Both the position numbers and the translations under genes were made by a program. Under the pieces are notes generated by a model. That model was not told the origin of the DNA, made no database searches, and was given only the letters and a program-made list of their open reading frames with translations. Positions 7,261 through 13,486 of a DNA stretch of 14,380 nucleotides are shown here, one piece after another. The stretch is from assembly GCA_041859375.1 (NCBI GenBank), contig JBHEKP010000079.1, positions 1-14,380 of the forward strand, in the 5' to 3' direction. Positions within the stretch are counted from its first letter, which is position 1; each line of letters starts with the position of its first letter. Origin of the DNA: JBHEKP01 sp041859375 (lineage in GTDB: Bacteria; Hydrogenedentota; Hydrogenedentia; Hydrogenedentales; CAITNO01).

Positions 7261-9120
7261 TCAGTCGTCCCGACCCGGTTTGCGCCGCCGTTCCTTGTCC
7301 CTGCGGATTTCCCTGGCCATTTCGCGTTTTTTGGCCTGGGCCGCGTCGTAGAAATGCCTGGGGCGGCTTGCGGGCTTCTTTTTCTTTGTGGGTTCAATGT
7401 TGATGTTGGCGCGCTGAATCACAAAACTCTGCGCGATGCCCAGCAGCGTGCTCACAAAGATGTACAGGTTCAGGCCGGAGGCCAGGTTGTACATGAACAC
7501 GGAGAAGATGACGGGCATGATGGTGAGCATCATCTTCTGCTGTGGGTTTTGGGCCGGACCGGAGGGGGGCATGATCTTCTGGCTGGCCAGCATGGCCACC
7601 GCCCCCAGAATGGGCAGCAGGTTGATCGCGTCCAGCGGGGTGCTGGTGAACGGGATCGGTATCGCGAAGGGAAGGGAGATGAGCCGGTCCGGCTCCGAGA
7701 GGTCGGTCATCCAGAGGAAGGGCGCCCGCCGCAGTTCCACCGCGCTCCAGAGCATGCGGTACAGCGCGAAAAAGACGGGCATTTGCAGCAGGATGGGAAA
7801 GCAGCCGTTGAGCGGGTTGATGCCGCGCTCGCGGTACAGTTCCATCGTGCGGCGCTGAAGTTCCTGCTGGTCGTCGCCGACCTCCTGCTTGATCTTCTCC
7901 ATTTCCGGCGCGAGCATGCTCATCCGCTTCATGCTGATCATGCTTTTCCACGTGAGCGGGAACACCGCCACGCGCACCAGCACGGTGAGCAGGATGATTG
8001 CCACGCCATAGTTCGCGATGGTGTGGTCATGGAACCAGTTGAGGATGGCGAGGAGCCACTTGGCGAAGGTGTCCATGAAGTCGACACTGGTGAAGAAGCG
8101 CTGCACCGTGCCGAAGCCCTCCCAGGCCGCGCCCAGGTCCCTGCGGGAGGTGGGGCCGATGTAGACCTGGTAGTCCCAGGAGGCGGACTGGCCCGGGGCC
8201 ACCTCGGTGCGGGGCGCGCCAAGCCCCATGGCGAAGCGCTGGGGCGCGCCGCTGATCCAGCCGGTGGGCCCCTCGAATTCCGCCCTCATGCCGACGGCGA
8301 AATAGGCGCTCCACACGGCCACCCACTCCGGGGCGGGCACCCGCTCGGAGTATTCCCCCGCGGCGGGGGGCTTGAGACCCGAGGTGGGCGTGTAGGTGTT
8401 GTCCCCGTCCTTGCGCCACACAAACTGCTGGTAGGCGCCCTTGGTGAGGTCGCCCGACGCCACCTGGGGCGACCAGGTGAGCGAGAAGGCCGGCTCGCGG
8501 GTGTCCATGCCAAACACCTGCGCCCCGTCCGACTTGTTCTCCACGGCCACCCGGGTGCGGAGCACATGGCCCGTTTCGGACAGTTCAAAGGTCTTGGAGA
8601 TCCGCGCGCGGCCGGAGGCATCAAGGGAGAAGACCACCGTCCTGCCGTCGGGCTGGAGGGACGCGTCCCAGCGGCGGCTGTTGAGCGCGTCACCCCAAAA
8701 CTGCGCGGGAAAACGCAGACCGAGCGGGTAATCCGCCTCCGCGTCCGGAACACCGCCCTGATCGGGCACCAGTTGCGCGGAATTTTCCCCGTCCCTGCCG
8801 AGGATGACCCGGGCCTGTTTCAGGCGCGCGCCCACCCGGGTGAAGACAAGCTCCACCCCGTCGTTTTTCAGGGAGATCTCATCATCCCCGGAACTTGCGG
8901 GCGCATCCGCGGGCGGCGGCAGCCATGCAACCGGGCTTTCGGAATCCGCAGGGGCCGCCTTGTCCGGGAAGCCGGGCGCGGGGGCCTGCTGTCCGGCGGC
9001 GTTTTCCCGCGCGGGACCGCGCTGGGCGGTCTTTGGCTGCGGGGTGGGCGTGAAAAAAGTAATCCACGCCAACGCGACCGCGACCATCAGTATGATGGCC
9101 ACCAGCTGGTTGCGCTGCAT
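7261..9120 (-). CDS. yidC: Membrane protein insertase YidC
   Basis: This is about 619 residues, the Gram-negative type. TM1 is MQRNQLVAIILMVAVALAWI (1-20), followed by a Pro/Ala-rich linker and a large periplasmic beta-sandwich domain (about 80-325). The conserved five-helix insertase core occupies about 345-570. The hydrophilic groove Arg is present as R383 in LLTVLVRVAVFPLT. FPILLQMPVFFALYRML (441-457) and the region near QQKMMLTIMPVIFSVFMYNLASGLNLYI are typical. The tail (about 577-619) is strongly basic. YidC inserts and folds inner-membrane proteins with or without SecYEG. The start is not certain. ATG 9120 gives the normal family N-terminus, but its AAGG lies only two bases away. GTG 9147 has GGAG nine bases upstream and would add nine residues. 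The gene lies 113 bases after yidD. Confidence 0.96.
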   Translation of the reverse strand: MQRNQLVAIILMVAVALAWITFFTPTPQPKTAQRGPARENAAGQQAPAPGFPDKAAPADSESPVAWLPPPADAPASSGDDEISLKNDGVELVFTRVGARLKQARVILGRDGENSAQLVPDQGGVPDAEADYPLGLRFPAQFWGDALNSRRWDASLQPDGRTVVFSLDASGRARISKTFELSETGHVLRTRVAVENKSDGAQVFGMDTREPAFSLTWSPQVASGDLTKGAYQQFVWRKDGDNTYTPTSGLKPPAAGEYSERVPAPEWVAVWSAYFAVGMRAEFEGPTGWISGAPQRFAMGLGAPRTEVAPGQSASWDYQVYIGPTSRRDLGAAWEGFGTVQRFFTSVDFMDTFAKWLLAILNWFHDHTIANYGVAIILLTVLVRVAVFPLTWKSMISMKRMSMLAPEMEKIKQEVGDDQQELQRRTMELYRERGINPLNGCFPILLQMPVFFALYRMLWSAVELRRAPFLWMTDLSEPDRLISLPFAIPIPFTSTPLDAINLLPILGAVAMLASQKIMPPSGPAQNPQQKMMLTIMPVIFSVFMYNLASGLNLYIFVSTLLGIAQSFVIQRANINIEPTKKKKPASRPRHFYDAAQAKKREMAREIRRDKERRRKPGRDD

Positions 9121-9233
9121 TTCCTTGTCACGGTTGTCGTCAAGCACTGGCAGGTTCTCCGTGAAAACAGGGAACGGACGGCAATATCGCACGCCCGTTG
9201 CGCGGGAGGAGGACGGACCCTTCCGGGGCCATT

Positions 9234-9470
9234 TCAGCGGGCCGCCGGGCCGTTTTTGCTGGGGGGCACCGGATCATGCCCGCCCCTGCAAAAAGGCTGG
9301 CAACGCAGGATGCGCCAGCAGGCGTAAAATCCGCCCTTTAGCGCGCCGTGCGTCCGGATGGCCTCCGCGGCATACTGGGAGCAGGAGGGGTAAAAACGGC
9401 AATTGTTCCCAAGCAGGGGCGACACGAACCGCTGGTAGAGCCGGATGCACGCAACCAGCAGGCTACCCAC
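9234..9470 (-). CDS. yidD: Membrane protein insertion efficiency factor YidD
   Basis: This 78-residue protein starts GSLLVACIRLYQRFVSPLLG after its initiator and continues NNCRFYPSCSQYAAEAIRTHGALKG, then RILRCQPFCRGGHDPVP. These are the family's hallmark motifs, including the conserved cysteines. YidD is a small amphipathic protein at the inner membrane that assists YidC-dependent insertion. The GTG at 9468-9470 is chosen because the family begins there and a run of nine G lies six bases upstream. The start overlaps the end of rnpA by a few codons (rnpA stop at 9463-9465), in a different frame, so translation is probably coupled. The order rnpA-yidD-yidC is the standard one. Confidence 0.93.
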   Translation of the reverse strand: MGSLLVACIRLYQRFVSPLLGNNCRFYPSCSQYAAEAIRTHGALKGGFYACWRILRCQPFCRGGHDPVPPSKNGPAAR

Positions 9471-9819
9471 GGAAAGCCCCCCCCCTTTGCAGCAATTGTT
9501 CGAGTTCCGCGACCAGCGCGTCCCATTCCAATTCAGCCGCGCCGGGCTTGGCAACGAACACAAGGTCAATTCCGGGCTCAATGCCCGCGCGGTTGGCGCG
9601 AAAATACTCGCGCACGCGCCGCTTGACCAGGTTGCGCCTGACCGCATTTCCCACCTTGCGGGAAACGGCCAGGCCAAGCCGCGGGGAACCACCCTCCCGC
9701 CGGGCCAAAAAACAGACAAAACACCGTCCCGCCACACGCCGGCCCTCCTTGAAGGACCGCTGGTATTCTTTTTGGCGCGTGAGGCGCGCAGTGCGTGGAA
9801 ACTCATTCTGGCCCGGCAC
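9463..9819 (-). CDS. rnpA: Ribonuclease P protein component
   Basis: This 118-residue basic protein is the small subunit that helps the RNase P RNA process the 5' ends of tRNA precursors. The N-terminal part reads RTARLTRQKEYQRSF (9-23). The RNR signature is clear in RLGLAVSRKVGNAVRRNLVKRRVREYFR (about 47-74), which forms the RNA-binding helix. The start is GTG (9817-9819), with GGAGGA about 12 bases upstream, which is longer than ideal. No other in-frame start nearby fits better. The gene lies 25 bases after rpmH. Its last codons contain nine consecutive G residues, which also act as the yidD ribosome binding site. Confidence 0.94.
   Translation of the reverse strand: MPGQNEFPRTARLTRQKEYQRSFKEGRRVAGRCFVCFLARREGGSPRLGLAVSRKVGNAVRRNLVKRRVREYFRANRAGIEPGIDLVFVAKPGAAELEWDALVAELEQLLQRGGAFRG
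9477..9485 (-). promoter_or_regulatory. Nine-G run at the rnpA end, ribosome binding site of yidD
   Basis: The coding strand has AAA followed by nine G, then CTTTCC and the yidD GTG start (six bases between). It is the longest homopolymer in the operon and lies inside rnpA codons. It fits as a strong Shine-Dalgarno match for yidD and is also a possible slippage site. Confidence 0.6.
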
Positions 9820-9844
9820 AAAAGGCTCGCTTCCTCCGGCGGCG

Positions 9845-9979
9845 TCAGACCGTCAGGCGCTTGCGGCCCTTGCGCCGCCGCGCGGAAAGCACGGCCCGCC
9901 CGCCCGGCGTCGCCATGCGCGCACGAAATCCATGGGTGCGCTTGCGCTTCAAATTTGAAGGCTGGTACGTTCTTTTCAC
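9845..9979 (-). CDS. rpmH: 50S ribosomal protein L34
   Basis: This 44-residue protein is the canonical L34 sequence. It starts with initiator Met (from GTG at 9977-9979), then KRTYQPSNLKRKRTHGFRAR, the conserved RMATPGGRAVL and the basic tail SARRRKGRKRLTV, stopping at TGA (9845-9847). L34 is a small basic protein of the large ribosomal subunit, assembled late. GGAGAG roughly 9 bases upstream supports the GTG start. It is the first gene of the rpmH-rnpA-yidD-yidC-jag-mnmE operon, with rnpA following after 25 bases. Its small size makes it easy to miss. Confidence 0.97.
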   Translation of the reverse strand: MKRTYQPSNLKRKRTHGFRARMATPGGRAVLSARRRKGRKRLTV

Positions 9980-10127
9980 TTCCGGTTCTCTCCTATGACA
10001 GTTTTCAAACAGTCCGCCGGCATGCGTTTTCCCCGGCCCGACGGCTGGAATCTAAAGGCATGATCCGGGACAGGCTGCACAGCACACCGCACATGGGCGG
10101 CGGCAACCCGCAAGCACAGGGATGAAT

Positions 10128-10156
10128 AGTGTACAATTTGCCGGCGTCCAAGTCAA
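10128..10156 (-). promoter_or_regulatory. Candidate sigma-70 promoter of the rpmH operon
   Basis: On the minus strand the -35 box is TTGACT (10151-10156, five of six), followed by a 17-base spacer and the -10 box TACACT (10128-10133, four of six). Transcription would start near 10121 and give a leader of about 140 bases before rpmH. It lies in the 297-base region between the divergent rpmH and surE genes. Confidence 0.6.
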
Positions 10157-10204
10157 ATGTTGTTCCGAAAACGGACACCAAACACCCCGGCGGCGGCGGA
10201 TTCT

Positions 10205-10234
10205 TTGACCGGGGCGGGGGGAATGGTTTAGACT
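10205..10234 (+). promoter_or_regulatory. Weak candidate promoter for surE
   Basis: TTGACC (10205-10210, five of six) is followed by a G-rich spacer and TTTAGACT, within which TAGACT (10229-10234) at 18 bases or TTAGAC at 17 bases could be the -10. The -10 match is poor, but the place, 45-70 bases before surE and divergent from the rpmH promoter, fits. Confidence 0.4.
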
Positions 10235-10276
10235 GGAACCTCGTTCAACCCCTCAATAAAGGCCCTGAACACACCC

Positions 10277-11032
10277 ATGGAAAAGCCGGTTATACTTGTG
10301 ACCAACGACGACGGCATCCGCGCGCCGGGCATCCGGGCGCTGGCGGACGCGCTTGAACCCCTGGGCGAGGTGTGGGTGTTTGCGCCCGACGGGCAGCGGA
10401 GCGCCGTGGGGCACGGGGTGTCCCTCCACCGCCCCCTCCGGGTGGATTCCTTCAGGGAACGGTGGTTCATGGTGGACGGCACGCCCACGGACTGCGTGAT
10501 GCTGGCCGTGCGCGGGTTGCTGGGTAAACGCCCCGCGCTGGTTGTTTCCGGAATAAACGCCGGGGCCAACCTGGGGGATGATGTGACCTATTCCGGCACG
10601 GTGGCGGGCGCGTTTGAGGGCATGCTGCTGGGGATTCCCTCCATCGCGGTGTCGAACACGGCAAACCAGCCCGTCCACTGGGACACGGCGGGCATGGCGG
10701 CGGCGCGGGTGGCGGCGCATGTGCTGGAACACGGACTTCCCGCCGGGGTCATGCTGAACGTGAACCTGCCTGACATGCCCGCGGAGGCGCTGGCGGGCTG
10801 GTCGGTGACGCGGATGGGGCGGCGCAACTATCAGGACGAGATTGTCACCCGGGAGGACCCCCGTGGACGGGTGTATTACTGGATTGGCGGGGCCACGCCG
10901 GACCACTACTCGGAGCCGGGCACGGATTTTGAGGCGATTGAGCGGAACCGGGTGAGCGTGACGCCGCTGCAGCGGGATTTAACCAGCCACACCGCCCTGA
11001 CAGGGCTTGCGGAACACCTGGACACCGCCTGA
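10277..11032 (+). CDS. surE: 5'/3'-nucleotidase SurE
   Basis: This 251-residue protein is the full length of SurE, a metal-dependent phosphatase that removes phosphate from nucleoside monophosphates and is linked to stationary-phase survival and stress. The N-terminal ILVTNDDGIRAPGIRAL carries the metal ligands Asp11 and Asp12. APDGQRSAVG gives Ser42, and SGINAGANLGDDVTYSGTVA (91-110) gives Asn98 and the phosphate-binding YSGT. MVDGTPTDCV (65-74) is also typical. It is probably cytoplasmic. The ribosome binding site is weak (AAAGG about 14 bases away), so the start rests on family fit. In many bacteria surE sits next to pcm; that gene is absent here, and the next gene converges on it 12 bases away. 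Confidence 0.96.
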   Translation: MEKPVILVTNDDGIRAPGIRALADALEPLGEVWVFAPDGQRSAVGHGVSLHRPLRVDSFRERWFMVDGTPTDCVMLAVRGLLGKRPALVVSGINAGANLGDDVTYSGTVAGAFEGMLLGIPSIAVSNTANQPVHWDTAGMAAARVAAHVLEHGLPAGVMLNVNLPDMPAEALAGWSVTRMGRRNYQDEIVTREDPRGRVYYWIGGATPDHYSEPGTDFEAIERNRVSVTPLQRDLTSHTALTGLAEHLDTA

Positions 11033-11047
11033 GCGGCACGGCGCTCA
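11030..11047. other. Small palindrome holding both convergent stop codons
   Basis: TGAGCG (11030-11035) pairs with CGCTCA (11042-11047) around GCACGG. The left arm contains the surE TGA stop and the right arm the TGA stop of the minus-strand SxtJ gene. No T run follows on either side, so it would be a weak bidirectional end at best. Confidence 0.35.
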
Positions 11048-11455
11048 GAACATGTTCCTGAAGCTCTCCAAATCCTCGGGCTGGGGGTCGGGATCCTCCC
11101 AGTAGGTTTGTCCGGGGGGAAGCCATGCGCGTTTCAGCGGATCGGGGGAAACCATGCGCATGACCAGGCCCATCGGGGTGATGATGAGGTAGAAGGCGAT
11201 TCCCAGGAAAAGGCGGGTCATCACCCAGTTCATCCCCTCGGCGAACTTAATCCATGCCACGAAAACGGGGCGCAACGCGCCGGGCAGGAGCAGGCCAAAG
11301 GCGGCGAAAACCGCCGCAACGGCGAAAAACCACACGGGGAAATGGGCAAAGCCGTGGAGGGCGAAGCGCACCAGGCCAAGCACACAGATGGCGGCAGCCA
11401 TCACAAGGCCGAATTTTCGCTGTTCTTTCCTGCTTGACGTGTCTATGTTGATCAT
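11045..11455 (-). CDS. SxtJ-family membrane protein
   Basis: This 136-residue protein has a polar N-terminus (MINIDTSSRKEQRKF) and three predicted membrane helices: about 15-35, 39-61 and 81-101. An amphipathic stretch FVAWIKFAEGMNWVMTR lies between helices two and three. The tail (about 102-136) is acidic and Pro-rich and contains WLPPGQTYW. This layout matches the SxtJ family, small membrane proteins found beside O-carbamoyltransferases in saxitoxin clusters and many unrelated bacteria. Their biochemical role is unproven. It follows the carbamoyltransferase stop by 27 bases and is surely co-transcribed, so a partner or scaffold role at the membrane is an inference. The ribosome binding site is weak. 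The small DUF5989 protein that sometimes joins this pair is not seen. Confidence 0.75.
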   Translation of the reverse strand: MINIDTSSRKEQRKFGLVMAAAICVLGLVRFALHGFAHFPVWFFAVAAVFAAFGLLLPGALRPVFVAWIKFAEGMNWVMTRLFLGIAFYLIITPMGLVMRMVSPDPLKRAWLPPGQTYWEDPDPQPEDLESFRNMF

Positions 11456-11482
11456 CGGGGCGTGTTTCCAGTGGGGTTGGCC

Positions 11483-13297
11483 TCAGTCCAGCTCAAACTC
11501 TTTTTTCCAGTCGGATTCATCCTTCCAGGGCTCCTGCGCCGTCTTGTCGAGCACAAAGGAGCCCATGCACAGGAAGTCCATGTGGGTGCGCATGAAACAG
11601 GTGAACGCCTCCTCGGGGGTGCGCACGATGGGTTCGCCGCGCACGTTGAAGGAGGTGTTTATCACCAGCGGACAGCCCGTCTTTTGGTGGAAGGCGCTGA
11701 TCATGTCGTAGTAGACCGGGTTGTCCGCGCGGTCCACGGTCTGGATGCGGGCGGAATTGTCCACATGGGTGATGGCGGGCACGGAGGAACGGGGCACGCG
11801 CAGCTTGTCAAAGCCCGCCGCCGCCTTTTCCCGCTCATCCAGGGGGCGGAGATGCTTCGGCAGCACATCGGCGACGAGAAGCATGTAGGGGCTGGGGTGG
11901 CCGCGCAGATCAAAGTATTCGTCCGCATGATCGACCAGCACCGACGGGGCGAAGGGCCTGAAGGACTCGCGGAACTTGATTTTCAGGTTCAGCACGGACT
12001 GCATTTCACGGGAGCGCGGATCGCCGAGAATGCTGCGCGCGCCCAGGGCGCGCGGCCCGAATTCCATGCGCCCCTGGAACCAGCCCACAACCTTCTGGCT
12101 GCTGATAATCTCCGCGACAACGCCGGGGATTTCCCCGGGCGCATACCGCTTGTGCGGTATCTTTTTCGCGTCGAGAAAGGCCTGAATCTCATCGTCGGAA
12201 TAGGCGGGGCCGAGGTAGGTGGCCTTTTGCCTGCGCCCGTCCGCCACGCGCCCGTTTCCGAGCATCTGGTGCCAGGCGAAGAGCGCCGCGCCGAGCGCGT
12301 TGCCACCGTCGCCCGCGCAGGGCTGAATCCACAAGTCGTCGAAGGGGCCCTCGCGGAGGAGGCGGCCGTTGGCGACGCAGTTCAGCGCCACGCCGCCCGC
12401 GAGGCAGAGGTTGCGCATGCCCGTTTCCGCCTTCACCCTGCGGGCGATGTTCATGAGCGCCTCCTCCGTGACCACCTGCACGGAGCGGGCCAGATCCATT
12501 TCACGTTCGGTGATTTTGGACTCGGGACGGCGGGCCGGGCCGCCGAAAAGCTCCCCAAACTTGTCGTTGGTCATGCGTAGGCCGGCGCAATAGTCGAAGT
12601 ATTTCATGTTGAGCCGGAAGGAGCCGTCATCCCGCAGGTCAATCAGCTCGCGCTTGATGATGTCAACATATTTGGGCTGCCCGTAGGGGGCCAGACCCAT
12701 GAGCTTGTACTCGCCGCTGTTGACCTTGAAACCGGTGAAATAAGTGAAGGCGGAATAGAGCAGGCCGATGGAATGGGGGAATTTAATCTCCTTGAGAATC
12801 TTAATCTTGTTGCCTATCCCTGTTCCGTAGGTGGTGGTGGACCACTCCCCCACGCCGTCCACGGTGATGAACGCCGCCTCCTCAAAGGGGCTTGGGAAAA
12901 AGGCGGATGCGGCATGGGACTGGTGGTGCGTGGAGAACAGAACGCTGCCCTGGTAGTCCAGCGCCTTGCGCATGGTGCCGCGCATGAACAGTTTTTCCTT
13001 CAGCCAGGAGGGAAGCTGCTCGTAAAAGGAGCGTATGCCGGCGGGGGCCGTGGCCAGGTAGGTCATGAGAAGGCGCTCAAATTTTATGAACGGCTTGTCG
13101 TAAAAGACCACATGGTCAACCTGATCCATGGTGAGTCCGCCCTCGGCGAGGCAGTAATCCACCGCCTCCCCCGGAAATCGCGGATCATGTTTTTTGCGGG
13201 AGAAGCGCTCCTGCTGGGCGGCGGCGCAAATGTCACCGTCCTTGAGCAGCACTGCCGCGCTGTCGTGGTAAAAAGCCGAGATGCCTAGAATGTTCAT
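11483..13297 (-). CDS. O-carbamoyltransferase of the NodU/CmcH/SxtI type
   Basis: This 604-residue enzyme has the family's normal length and both domains. The N-terminal ASKHA/Kae1-like domain opens MNILGISAFYHDSAAVLLKDG and contains QQERFSRKKHDPRFP (28-42). The metal-binding THHQSHAASAFF (123-134) is followed by the phosphate-loop region FITVDGVGEWSTT (143-155). LAGGVALNCVANG (299-311) and CAGDGGNALGAALF (327-340) complete the domain. The C-terminal domain shows RMEFGPRALGARSILGDPR (410-428), FRPFAPSVL (446-454) and PLVINTSFNVRGEPIV (543-558). Such enzymes make a carbamoyl-adenylate from carbamoyl phosphate and ATP and carbamoylate a hydroxyl, for example of a sugar, antibiotic or surface glycan. 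The acceptor is unknown here. The ATG at 13295-13297 fits the family. A good promoter lies about 45 bases upstream, and the SxtJ gene follows. Confidence 0.93.
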   Translation of the reverse strand: MNILGISAFYHDSAAVLLKDGDICAAAQQERFSRKKHDPRFPGEAVDYCLAEGGLTMDQVDHVVFYDKPFIKFERLLMTYLATAPAGIRSFYEQLPSWLKEKLFMRGTMRKALDYQGSVLFSTHHQSHAASAFFPSPFEEAAFITVDGVGEWSTTTYGTGIGNKIKILKEIKFPHSIGLLYSAFTYFTGFKVNSGEYKLMGLAPYGQPKYVDIIKRELIDLRDDGSFRLNMKYFDYCAGLRMTNDKFGELFGGPARRPESKITEREMDLARSVQVVTEEALMNIARRVKAETGMRNLCLAGGVALNCVANGRLLREGPFDDLWIQPCAGDGGNALGAALFAWHQMLGNGRVADGRRQKATYLGPAYSDDEIQAFLDAKKIPHKRYAPGEIPGVVAEIISSQKVVGWFQGRMEFGPRALGARSILGDPRSREMQSVLNLKIKFRESFRPFAPSVLVDHADEYFDLRGHPSPYMLLVADVLPKHLRPLDEREKAAAGFDKLRVPRSSVPAITHVDNSARIQTVDRADNPVYYDMISAFHQKTGCPLVINTSFNVRGEPIVRTPEEAFTCFMRTHMDFLCMGSFVLDKTAQEPWKDESDWKKEFELD

Positions 13298-13339
13298 GCG
13301 GTGTCCGTGCCTGAATGTTTTAAATGAAGCAACACGCCC

Positions 13340-13368
13340 ATTGTATCTTTCCGCGCCCGCCTGTTCAA
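13340..13368 (-). promoter_or_regulatory. Sigma-70-type promoter of the carbamoyltransferase-SxtJ operon
   Basis: On the minus strand TTGAAC (13363-13368, four of six) is followed by 17 bases and TACAAT (13340-13345, five of six). The expected start near 13333 gives a short leader of about 35 bases. It lies downstream of the hairpins that end the neighbouring surface-protein gene. Confidence 0.65.
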
Positions 13369-13407
13369 TTTCGCGGTGCAACACTCCATGGATTTAAACA
13401 AAAGTGA

Positions 13408-13435
13408 ACCGCCGGTTTCTTTCGAAACCGGCGGT
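13408..13435 (-). terminator. Probable terminator hairpin of the surface-protein gene (distal)
   Basis: A perfect 12-bp stem, ACCGCCGGTTTC (13408-13419) with GAAACCGGCGGT (13424-13435), closes on a TTTC loop. On the minus strand it is followed by TCACTTTTGTTT, an interrupted U-rich stretch. It lies about 50 bases after the surface-protein stop and before the carbamoyltransferase promoter, so it fits as the operon boundary. Confidence 0.65.
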
Positions 13436-13447
13436 CCGAATCCTTTC

Positions 13448-13473
13448 ATCCGGGGCCCCGGAGGGCCCCGGAT
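13448..13473 (-). other. Second perfect hairpin after the surface-protein gene (proximal)
   Basis: ATCCGGGGCCC (13448-13458) pairs fully with GGGCCCCGGAT (13463-13473) around CGGA, an 11-bp stem. No T run follows directly on either strand. It lies 13 bases after the surface-protein stop and may protect the 3' end of the mRNA or slow polymerase before the distal terminator. Confidence 0.55.
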
Positions 13474-13486
13474 GGCATGTCAGGTC

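Noticed and set aside
7185..7397. A longer N-terminus for Jag reaching back into yidC
   Set aside because: The extension has no resemblance to Jag proteins, while AGGAGA and the Jag_N domain mark the ATG at 7184.
5692..7403. Long plus-strand open frames opposite jag, mnmE and yidC
   Set aside because: They are Ala/Arg/Pro/Leu-rich antisense shadows typical of high-GC DNA. The minus strand has intact, well-known families throughout.
9980..10276. Replication origin next to rpmH
   Set aside because: I found no DnaA-box cluster and no clear AT-rich unwinding element, and dnaA is not adjacent.
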